Positions 12,501-24,500 of a DNA stretch of 49,026 nt are shown one piece after another; position 1 is the stretch's first letter, and each line of letters opens with the position of its first letter. This stretch comes from Pelomonas sp. Root1444 (GTDB taxonomy: Bacteria; Pseudomonadota; Gammaproteobacteria; Burkholderiales; Burkholderiaceae_C): positions 200 through 49,225 of the forward strand of contig NZ_LMFP01000001.1 in NCBI RefSeq assembly GCF_001426885.1, read 5' to 3'. A program made the translations under genes and the position numbers. Below the pieces are notes generated by a model, which worked only from the letters and a program-made list of their open reading frames with translations, made no database searches and was not told the origin of the DNA.

Positions 12501-15500
12501 TCCCGCAGCTCGAAACGCAGGTGCTGCGCGAGGGCGACCGCTACGCGCTGCAACTGCCCGGCAGCGTGCCGGGCGGCCTGCAACAGGCCGATGGCAGCAG
12601 CGTCAAGCTGGAGTGGTACGCCGCCTGGCTGCCCGGCGGTGCCACGCTGGACGCCGACACCGGCTGGTTCTCCTGGACGCCGGGCTACGCCCAGGCCGGG
12701 CAGATCGCATTGCCGGTGACGCTGAGTGCCATCTTCACGCAGCCCGACGGCAGCACGAAGGAAACCCGCGTCACGCGCACCGTCAACTTCGACGTGCGCA
12801 ACGCCAACGGCGCGCCGCGCTTCGACGCCGTGCAGACCTGGCAGGTGCTGGAAGGCCAACCGCTGGCCATCAGCGTGTTCGCCTTCGACCCCGACAACCC
12901 GGGCTTCCAGCCCAAGGTCCGCCTGGCCCCCGGCGCCCCCGCACGCGGCCAGGAAACGACGGCCCCCACCGTCAGCTACGACGTCACCGGCCTGCCGCCG
13001 GGCGCCAGCTTCGACGAGGAAACGCTGGAGCTGCTGTGGACGCCCGGCTACGCGCAGGCCGGCACCTACTATGTGACCGTCACGGCCACCGACGACGGCG
13101 ACGGCACCGGCACCCCGCTGACCAGCCAGATCACGCTACCCATCATCGTCAGCAACGCCAACCGCGCGCCCCAGCTGCAGGACCTGACGAACGCCTTCGT
13201 CGACCGCGGTGCCGTGCTGGAGATCCCGCTGGAGGTGCTGGACGCCGACGGCAACCCGCTCACCCTGACCCTCAGCGGCCTGCCGCGCTTTGCCACCTAT
13301 ACGCAGACGCTCAGCAACACCGGCAAGCTGACCGGCGTGCTGCGCTTCGCCCCGGGCGCTGGCGACCGCGGCGACTACACCATCACCGTCACCGCGCAGG
13401 ACAACGGCGACGGCGACGTGAACCAGGTGCTGGCCGTCGCCGAGAGCTTCGTCATCACCGTGCGCAGCCCGAGCGAGGCGCCCGTCATCAGCCTGCCCAG
13501 CCAGGTCGTCGCCGTGGCCGGCACCGAGCTGCGCGTGCCCATCCTCGTCTCCGACCTGGACCAGGACACACTCACCTACGTCGCCACCAACCTGCCCACC
13601 GGCGCACGCATCGAGAACGACCCGCGCTACGGCCACGCCACGCTGGTGTGGACGCCGCCGGCCGGCACGAGCGGCAACTTCGACATCAGCCTGGCCGTCA
13701 CCGACGAAGGTCTGCCGCCGGCCGACTCGGGCTATGTGCTCGACCCGCTGAACCCGCCGGTGCCCAACACCTCGGTGAAGGACCTGCGCATCGTCGTGCG
13801 CGCCGCCAATGCCGCGCCCACGCTGTTCGCCATCGGCGCTGGCGGCGGCGCGGTGCAGGGCGACCCGCTCGCCGGCCCGCGCACGGTGGTCAAGGTCGAC
13901 GAAGGCACGCCGCTGACGGTGGACCTGTCCGGCCTCGACACCGACCTCGATCTGCTGCACTGGACCGTCGAAGGCCTGCCCGCCGGCATGCAGCTGACGC
14001 CCAGCGCCGCCAGCGGTGGCCAGACGCGGCTCAAGCTGAACTGGACGCCCGGCCTGTTCGGCGCGCAAAGCGACAACCAGAACGGCGCCACGCCCGGCCG
14101 CTATCTGCTCAAGCTGACCGCCAGCGACGGCAGTGCCAGCTTCACGCGTGAGCTGGAGATCGTCGTCGCCAACGTCAACCAGGCGCCGGTGCTGCTGCCG
14201 ATGCCGCTGCAGCTGGTGCCCGAGGGCCTGACGCTGGGCTTCAACATCCGCGCGACCGACGGCGACAACGACCCGACGCAGCTCGCGCTGATCTACGACG
14301 CCGACACGCCCGCCGGCGTGTTCTTCGACGCCGCCTCCGGCTACTTCGAATGGACGCCGGGCGCCGACATCGTCGACAACGCCACCGCCCTCACGCGCGC
14401 CTTCACCTTCAACTTCAGTGGCACCGATGGCCAGGCCACCGTGACCCGCTCGGTGCAGGTGCGGGTGTTCGACCTCAACCAGCCGCCCGAGATCGTGACG
14501 GCCAGCCATGCGCTGCTGGTGGGCCAGAGCTTCTCGCTGCCCGTCGTCAAGGGTGCGACGGCGCCAGTCGGCGCGCTGCGCGTCTCGGACGCCGACGGCG
14601 CCGCGCAGACCGCCGGGCTGGCCGTCAGCTTCCAGGGCCTGCCCGAAGGTGCCGTCTACGACGCCGCCAACGGCCGCCTGAACTGGACGCCCGGCCCCGG
14701 CCAGGTCGGTGACTTCACCGTGCTCGCCACGGTGGGCGACGGCCGCAACACGACCACCCGCAGCTTCGTCCTGCGCGTCGTCGCCGAGGCCGAGGCCAAT
14801 GCGCCCAAGCTGCTGGTGCAATTGACGCCCAGCACACCGGTGCTGCCCGGCCAGGTGGTGCTCGCCACCGTGCGGGCCGATGCCTTCAGCCCCATTGCCA
14901 GCATCGTCGTGCAGGCGCGCGGTGCCGCGATCGGCCAGGCCGACTGGGTGCCCGTGACGCTCGACGGCCTTGGCCGCGTGCGCATCACGCCCAGCGCGCC
15001 GGGCCTCGTCGAGCTGCGCGTGACGGCCACCGACGCCGACGGCTTCACCGCCACGACGACACAGACCGTGCGCGTGCGCGACCCGCTGGACACCGCCGCG
15101 CCCACGCTCGCCTTCACCGGCGCGCTGGACACGGGCAGCCTGGCACCCGTCGTCATCACCAGCACGACCACGCTGAGCGCCCGCATCGCCGAGCTGCAGC
15201 TGATGGGCTATGTGCTCGAAGCCGCGCCCTCCAATGGCGACCGGGTGGATGAGTCCGCCTGGCGCACGCTCGCCGAGGGCAGCCATGCCGCCGCCACACT
15301 CAACGGCAGCATCGCACTCGCCACGCTCGACCCCTCGCGCTGGGCCAACGGCGTCTATGTGCTGCGCCTGCGCGGCTGGGATCTGACCGGCCGCACGACC
15401 GAGATCACCGCCCGCCTGTTGGTCGACTCCTCGGCCAAGCAGCTCGTGCAGGCCGAGGCCACCGACGCGGTCTTCCGCCTCGGCAACCACGACCTCGCGC

Positions 15501-18500
15501 TGACGCGCCATCTCGACGCCAACGCCGTCGGCGACTTCGGCAACTGGACGCTGCCGCTGCTGGACACCCGCCTCAGCCACGACCAGGCCGGCAGCGACAA
15601 CCTCGGCGCGTCCGCGGCGTGGCGCCTGGGTGCGCGCGTCTGGCTGCAGATGCCGACGAGCCTGTCGACCGTCGGCGCGGGCATCAGCTACCTCAGCTTC
15701 AGCCTCGACACGACGAGCGAGGCGCTGTCCACCGACCCGACCTCGCCGCAGGTGCTGCGGCCCGTCTTCACCAGCAGCATCGCCGGCTGGACGCTGACCC
15801 CGCTGAACCCCAACCCCGACATGCCCGTCGCGCTGCAGGCCCAGGGCCAGCGGCTGCTGGACCGCAGCACCGCCCTGCCGTGGCAGCCCACCGGCTACGC
15901 GCTGACCGGGCCCGACGGCACGCGCTACCGCCTGGACGCACGCGGCCAGGTGCAGAGCGTGCGCTTCGCCGACGGCCAGCAATGGCTGGTGTCGGACGCC
16001 GGCGTGGCAATGGTCGGCAGCACCGACCCCGGCGAGCGCCTCGTCTTCGAGCGTGACACGCAGGGCCGCATGGTGCGCGCCATCGGCCGCGAGGCCGGCG
16101 GCAGCAACGCCGCACTCGTCTACCGCTACGACAGCCAGGGCCGCCTGGCGCTGGCGCGCAACCTCTACGGCGCTGGCAACCTCAACCAGAGCATCGGCTA
16201 CCACCCCGACGGCTCCGTCATCAGCGAGGCCATCACCGCCCAGCTCGGCACCGCCGCCGGGTGGCTGGCCGGTGCCACCGCGCCCACCAACACCTGGAGC
16301 GGCAACCTCGCCGCCGGCACACCAGCGCGCTTCACCTTCGTCGCGCGCGACAGCGAACTGGCCAGTGCGGCCAAGACGCCCGGCGCCACTGGCGCCATCC
16401 TCTATGCCGTCGAAACAACCGCCGGCACCACGCTGGCCGTCGAGGGCGCCGTCGTGCTCGGCACGGCCAGCCACGGCGGCAAGACCGTCACGCTGCTGCG
16501 CGTGACCGAAGCCGGCCTCAAGCTGCTGACCCTCGCGGGCAGCGGCGCCGCCAGTGTCAAGGTGACGGTGGCCGGCGACCTGGACCGCGACGGCAAGATT
16601 GACGGCAGCGACTCCGCCGCATACGCCGCGGCCGGCGTGGACCTGAACGGCGACGGTTTCGCCAACGACACCGACCGCCAGATCCTCTACGCCAACTACG
16701 GCTGGCGCGCCAACCTCGCCCCCGTCGGCACGCCCAGCGCCCCGCCGGCGCTGACGCACACCGACCTCGGCAAGACCGTGGGCCTGGAGAGCGTGGCGCT
16801 GGACGGCGAGGGCGACGCCCTCTACTGGCGCGTGCTCTCCGCCACGCACGGCACCGCGCGCATCACCGCCGACGGCCTGTCGCTCGAGTTCACGCCCGAA
16901 GCCGGCTACGCGGGCCTGGCCAGCGTGACGCTGCAGGCCGACGACGGCTACTCGGCCTCCACGCCGATCACGGTCGGCTTCAACGTCAGCGGCGCCAAGC
17001 TGGTCGCACTGCGCGTGGACCGCCTGGCCATGCTCACCGCCGGCCAGACGCGCGCCTTCCAGGTGAAGGGCGACTTCGAGGACGAGACCGGTGTCGCGCT
17101 GACGGCGGCCTACATCGACTTCAGCGTCATCGACGGTGCCGGCTCGATCAGCGTCGATGCCCAAGGCTTCGTGCGTGGCACGGCCAAGGGCCACGGCATC
17201 GTCAGCCTGAAGGCACGCGGCATCGAGGCCATCAACGCCATCGCCGTGACGACCGACGGCTACGGTCCCTTCCTGGACGCCGACGGTTTCGAGGTGGGCG
17301 TCTACCCGCGCGCCATCGTGCTGACCCCCAACGGCCAGCGCCAGCTCAAGGTCACGCTGCCCGACCGCACCAACATCTCCGCCGGCAGCACCGGCACGCG
17401 CTACTTCGTCGCCGACCCGACCGTGGCCGAGGTGACGGCCGACGGCCTGATCCGCTCGGTGGGCCTGGGCGAGACGACCATCACCGTCGTGCACGAAGGC
17501 ATGCAGCACGACATCGTGCTGAAGGTGCAGCAGCCCACGCTGGACACCGCCACGACGACCGCGGCCGGCGCGGCCGTGGCCGACGCCGCGGGCAACCTGC
17601 TGCTGGTGGCGCCGGGCGCGCTGCCTGCGGGCACCACGGTGTCCATCAAGGAGCGCCGCCTGGACGAACTCGGCATCCCGGTGCCGGCCGCCAACATCAT
17701 GACCGCGCTCGGCGCGGTGGACCTGGACCTGAGCGGTGTCAAGGCCGAGCTGCCGCTGCAGCTTGCCATCAAGCTCAACCCGGGCATCGACCCGGCCACC
17801 GGCCAGCCCGTCACGTTCGAGGCCGGCGAAGAGGTCTTCTTCTGGCGCAAGGGCACCATCGCCGATGCCCAGGGCGTCATGCACGACACCTGGTGGCTGG
17901 TGGACAACGGCGTCATCGGCGCCGACGGCTATGCGCGCACCTCCAGCCCGCCGTACGGCGGCGCGAGCGGTGGCGGCATGCTGGTGGCCACCAAGCGCAC
18001 GGTCAAGAACGAAGCGACCGGCGAGGTGGAAGTCAAGGGCGCCTTCATCGACTTCAACGCGATCTGGGCGCAGATGGCCTTCATCGCGATGGCGCCCAGC
18101 CCCATGATGGCCGTCGCGGCCATGGGCATCTTCGCCGCCGCCGCGTCGCCCGTGTATGCCATGAGCTACACGCTGGCCGGCAGCTACCAGGTCGACGTGC
18201 CCATCTCGGCGCTGACGCCCGAGAAGATCTCGCTGGAGTTCCCGCCCGAGCCCGAGGGCCCGGACTACCGGCCGGACATCACCGGCATGAACTTCGACCC
18301 GGTGACGCGCAAGCTCGTCATCACCGGCAACAACTTCTATCCGCCCACCGGCTCGTCCGGCAACTACCAGCTCAAGGTCTGGCTGGAGCCGCGTGGCGAC
18401 CAGATCGAGCAAGCCAGCGACTACGGCACCTGGCCGGACCGCGGGCTGATCTGGCAGAGCTTCTCGCCGTGGAACGCGTCCGCCACCTCGCTGGAGATCA

Positions 18501-21500
18501 CGCTGGACAAGGGTGTCGCGCTGTCGCAGCACATCGTGCACATCGAGCGCATCGCGCTGGTGCCCGACGCCAACGGCCTGTTCGAGGAAGGCGACTCGAT
18601 CGAGAGCGAGCACGAGCACGCCTGGGAGGAAGCCGCCTACATCAACACGCTGGTGATCTCGGCCAACGAGATCAGCATCTTCACGCCGGCGTCGGACCAT
18701 GTGACGCTGGCGCTCGTGAAGCGGCTGACCCAGGACGAGCGCGGCCAGCCGCTGGACTTCCGCGGCGGCCGCACCGACCTGATCGCTTTCACGGAAGACG
18801 CCACGCTGGCCTTCATCGCCGGCCGCAACGGGCGCATCTACGTGATGGACACGCAGACGCAGGAGATCGTTCACACGCTGCGCGTGGAAGGCAGCAATGG
18901 CAACCTGAACAGCATCCTCGTCGCCGACGGCTGGCTCTACGTCGCCGAGGGCCAGTACGGCAACGGCCGGCTGATGCGCATCAACGTCGACCAGACCTCC
19001 GCCGAGTTCCTGAAGACCCAGCAGCAGCTGCGCCTCTCGGCCGGCGCCACGCCGCTGGGCTTCGGCGACATGGCCATCAGCTTCGGCCGCTACCTGGCGG
19101 TGACGGCGCTGCACCAGTACGACGGCGTCTCCAACTGGCCCAAGCCCGAGCCGGGCGACGTCTACGTCATCGACCTGGCGACGCTGACGAACGATGGCTA
19201 CGTCAACAACTCCATCGCGCTGAACGCGTCCAACTTCCCCGGCCAGAACGTGGGCCGGGCGCCCAAGTACATCACCGCGGGCAGCATGCCGGGCGAGTTC
19301 CTGCTGTCCAGCTCCAAGGACTACAACCACGGCATCACCGGCCTGGCCATCAACCTGGACGAGAACGGCAACCTGGCCGGCGGCGCCACCGCCTACAACA
19401 CCAAGCTCACGCCGGCGGCGACCGACGGCAACTGGCTGCAGAAGCGCTTCCAGCAGAACATCCAGCGCGCGGCCGGCAACGTCGTCGTCACCTACGGCGG
19501 CGTCGAGTACGCGCTGGTGGCCGACTACAACTTCATCTTCAACGACGTCCATTTCACCGATTACGAGAACTGGGGCTTCGGCAAGCAGATCGGCGGCAAG
19601 ATCGGCGTCATCCGCGACCCGTTCGGCCGCGCCGGCGGCCCGACCTACCTCGGCGCCACGACGCCCATCCCGGGCGGCACCATCGGCTCGCTGGCACTGT
19701 CGGTCGACGGCAGCCTGTCGGCGAACGTGTGGATCGACGAGTATTACGCCGGCGGCGGCTGGCAGATGTACCAGTCGCTGTTCGTCTGGAACGCCGAGCA
19801 GATCATCGAAGCGGCCATTCGCGCCGAGGGGCGCCCGACGTCATTCCCCATCGACCGCGACCGCGTCGGCGGCGCGACCGGCCCGCAGCTGGTGGTGCCG
19901 CATCGCTATGACGGCGTGGACGGCAGCAGCAACTTCAACTGGATCTACGGCCTGGGCAGCTACGTGCCGCCGGGCGCCATCATCGAGCTGAAGCAGAACG
20001 GCCCGTCGTTGCCGGCTATTCCGCCGGACCCGCCCGCCGAGTCGCTGACGTATTCGCCCGAGTCGGCGGAGCCCAAGCTCGGCATCCTGCAGACGCTGGC
20101 CATCCGCGCCGGCGCCGAAACGGTCTACCTGCTATCGGGCCTTTATGGCTCGATGCGAGGCGTCGTCGGCCTGGAGACCAAGGACCAGATCGCCACGATG
20201 AAGGAGGCGCGCGGGGTCCTCGACACGGTCAAGTACGACAAGTCGGCCGGTGCGGGCAGCTGGGTGGCCGGCACTGCGCTGAACGTCATCGAAGGCTTTG
20301 CAACCGGCTTGGTGGACCTGCCGCTGGAGTTCGTCGAAGGCACGTCCCGCATCGCCGCGATGATCCTGGCGGAGAACATCAACAACCTCAAGCAGATGGG
20401 CACCGCGATCGGCGTGCCGGTCGGCGATGTGGTCTACATCCCGCCGGACCTGCCGATGATGAGCCAGATGGCCCGTGCCTACGAGAACGGCGCCACGATG
20501 GGCGACCTGCTCAAGATGGCCGGCATCCAGACCGTGGCCGTGCACCCGGTCGGCGGCGCGATCCTGAGTGCCGAGGGCCTGGCGAAGTCGGCCAAGGCAG
20601 GCGACGTGGAGGGCATTCTTGCTTCGATACTCGGTCTTGGCCTGAGCGCCAAGATGGCCACGGCCAACTTGAAGTCCGTGGGCGTGGCGACCCGCGCCGT
20701 CATTGCCGAAGCGCGCTCTGCGCCCACGGCGGCGGCCGCGGCGGCCGAGGTTCTCGGCGCGAGCCGCAAAGCCGCGCTGAACACCATGCAGGAGGTCTAC
20801 AACGCCTCCAAGTCGCTGAAACAGCGCCTGCAGAACCTGGTGGAGGCCAAGCAGAAGAACTCCAACCAGAAGGTGACCGAGGACGGCCCCAAGGGGGTCA
20901 GGCTGGATCCGCCGGAGCGCATCTTCGGCACGGCCCTGAAGGCCGAGCAGGAGTTGGTCAGCGCCTGGAAGAAGCTGACGTCCGCGCGGTCGCCGCTGGA
21001 GTCGCTCAAGGTGGCGATGGAATCCGGCGCGCTCGACGCCTGGAAGATCGACAAGGCCAGCATCCGCATGATGTCGGAGGCCGAGCTGGCCGCATCCAAG
21101 CTGCCGACGGAGAGTCGCGTTGTCGTCATGAAGCGTGGCGATGGTGCGTTTGCCGGTCAGGAAGTGCGTCTCATCATCGAGACGCCCACCCAGATGGCCA
21201 AGCTCTTCAACAAGAACCCGTCGGGCATGGCCGAAGCCATCGCCGCCTACGAGCTGCCGAACTATCAAAGCGCCAAGGGGCCCGGCCGCATCACTTTCGA
21301 GGAGATGAAAGGACAGCCGATCACCTTCTTCCTGCGGGAGGACATGCTGCTTACCGACCAGGGCTTCATGACCGCGCTGATGCATGAGCAGCTGGAGTAC
21401 AGCCTGACGATGAGGGCCATCGAGCTTCGCGGCAGCCAGGGCATGCTGCGTACGGAGCTGCAGAAGATCATCAACGACGACCTGCACAGCACGGCCACGT

Positions 21501-24500
21501 TCACCAGCGACATGCTGACGGCCGAGCAACTGCTGGCCCGTTACGAGAAGGAGGCCTTCAAGGGCGAGCTGTTCGACCGCATCCGCAACATGGGCAAGCG
21601 GCACGAAGAATATGTAGGCCCGAAGCTCCGGGAGCGCCAGCCCAACGCCACCATCACCGAGCAGGTGCACTACGAACTCGTGGACACCGCCACGGGCAAG
21701 GTGGTCGGCGAGCCGGGCATCTTCGACTTCATCGTCGAGGACGCCGGCAAGAGCAAGATCGTCGAGGCCAAGTCCAGCTACGCCCGCGAAACCTTCCTGG
21801 AGGACGGCTACAACCTGGCCAACACGCTGACCGACCACCAGCGCATCAACTACCCGCTGATCAACTCCGGCAAGGTGCAGGTGCGCATCAAGGGCGACAA
21901 CGGCGCCTACAAGGACGGCCAGATCCTGACCAACCTGGAGCACAAGACCATCCAGATGGAGCTGCGCAAGTACAGCGACAAGGTCAAGATGGAGCCCACG
22001 GACCGCGAGGTCCCCGTCCAGTACGACTTCTCGCAGAAGAACGAGCTGCTGCCCATCACCTACCTGCTCGACCAGGACATCGAGCTGCTCTCGGCCGAAG
22101 ACATCGCGGCCCTGCTGCCCGTGGCCCGCGGCTACTGGCTCGCAGCCGGCATTCCCGAAGCGCTGCTGGACAACGTGTCCTTCAGCGTCGCCACGCTGCC
22201 GGTCGGCGTCGTGGGCCAGGAGTCCGGCGCCCAGATCCAGCTGTCCGTCGACGCCGGCGGCTGGGGCTGGTTCGTCGACGCCACGCCGGATCAGCAGGAC
22301 GAGTTCAGCGCCACGCTGTCCAACACCTGGCTGGCGCCGGCCGACAGCGTCGCCCGCTCGCGCGTCGACCTGCTCACGGTGATGATCCACGAGATGGGCC
22401 ATGTGCTCGGGCTGGATGACGTCATCGACGGCACCGCCGTGATGAGCGCCGCGCTGCTGCCGGGCATGCGCCACCTGCCCGGCACGCAGGACGTGGCCGC
22501 CTGGCTCGCCCTGCACCAGGCCGGCACGCCGGCCACCGCCGTGCAGACGCGCGAAGCGCTGCGCATCGGCACCACCACCACCGTCCGCACCACCCGCGCG
22601 GCCGTGCATGTGCCGCTGGTCGTGAATGACCGCCTCGTGCCCACGGGCCTGTCGGCGTGGAACCCGACAGGCAACGCCACCGAGACGCTGCCAGGCGGCT
22701 TCGCGCTGCACGAAAGCGCCACTAGCCAGACCCGCCTGGCGCAGGTCTTCCGCATTCATGCCGAAGATCAGGCGCTCAGCTTCACGGTCGATGCGCGCCA
22801 GCTCATCGCCAATCGCAGCGGCCCCGGCGACGCCTTCGAGGTGGCGCTGCTCGATGCCGACACCGGGCTGCCGGTGGCGGGCCACGTCGCGCTGAACGGC
22901 TCCGACGCCCTCGTCAACCTGCAGACCAACGGCACCGAACGGCTCGCGCCGGGCGTCACCCGCCAGCGCAATGCCGACGGTAGCGTCACCTACTTCGTCG
23001 CGCTGGCGCCTGAGCTTCTCGGCAAGTCCGTGCTGCTCAGTTTTGACCTGCTCGGCTTTGCCGCGCAGGACAGCATCGTCGGCGTCCGCGGCATCCACGT
23101 CGTGGCCGACGCCCAGGCCATGGACGACGCCGCCACTTTCGACGAGGACGCCGCCGCCGTCATCGACGTGCTCGCCAACGACGTGACGCTGGGCGCCGCA
23201 GTCGTGGTCGAGCAGGTCGACGGCCCGGCGCACGGCAGCCTCACGTTCGGCGCCGACGGCAAGTTCCACTACCAGCCGGCCGCCGACTTCCACGGCAGCG
23301 ACGGCTTCAGCTACCGCTTCACCTTCGACGGCAAGACCAGCAACACCGCCACGGTCAGCTTGACGGTGCGCCCGGTCAACGACGCGCCGACCCTGGCCGG
23401 CCGCAGCGTGGCCGCGCAGGCCGGCGTGCCGCTGAAGCTCAACCCGCTGAGCACGTCGTTTGACGTGGACGGCGACGCGCTCACCGCCGCGGTGGTCGAC
23501 GGCCCGGCCCATGGCGTGCTGAGCGTGCTGGCGGACGGCAGCTTCAGCTACACGGCCGCCCACGGCTACGCCGGCGACGACAGCTTCAGCTACCAGGTCA
23601 GCGACGGCCAGGCCCACTCCGCGACGGTCACCGTGTCCCTCTCGGTCACCAGTGACGCGCCGGCCAACCAGGCCCCGACGGCCACCGACGGCCAGGCCGC
23701 CGGCACCGAAGACCAGGCGCTGGCACTGACCTGGGGGATGTTTTCCGTCGTCGACCCCGACGACCGGCCGGACCTGCTCAAGGTCGAGATCACGGCCCTG
23801 CCGGTGGAGGGTGAACTGCAACGCCGGCAGCCTGACGGCAGCTGGGCGGCGGTCGCACTGGGCGAACGCTTCAGCCAATCCGAACTCGCCGCCCGCGGCC
23901 TGCGCTTCCTGCCGGCGGCCAATGCCTCCGGTGGCGCCGGCTACTTCGTCACGGGCGAGGGCAACCGCCAGTCGCACTACGCCCACATCGGTTTCAAGGC
24001 CTACGACGGCGAGCTCTACAGCCCGGCGGCGCGCCTTGTCATCGACATCGCCGCCGTGGCCGACACGCCGTCGCTCACCATTACTGGCGGCAACACCGCC
24101 ACCGGACTGGAGGACGCGGCCCTGGCCCTGCACGCCATCGTCGCCGGCCTCGTCGACAACGACGGCTCCGAGACCTTGGTGCTGACGCTGACCGGTCTGC
24201 CGGACGGCTTCACCCTCTCCGACGGCACGCGCAGCTTCACGCCGTCCGCCACGCAACGCGTCGTCAACCTCGCCGGCTGGCAGCTCGACGCGCTCGTGCT
24301 GACGCCGCCGCGCGACTTCAACGGCAGCGTGGCCTTGCAACTCCAGGCCACGGCCATCGAAGGCGCCACCGGCGAGTACGCGACGACGACGCAACTGCTG
24401 ACCGCGCAATTCGTCGCCGTGGCCGATGCGCCCAGCTTGACGCTGAGCCCGCGCGATGTGGCCGTCAGCCGTGAGTTGGTGGCGACGAGCTGGGAAAGCG

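Noticed and set aside
13136-19552. Very long minus-strand open frame opposite the giant gene
   Set aside because: It is antisense to recognisable Ig, dockerin and Big_2-like domains on the + strand; the high GC content removes stop codons, and its translation is a His/Gly/Arg/Val-rich sequence with no domain. The same holds for the minus-strand frames at 8492-12859 and 20132-24679.
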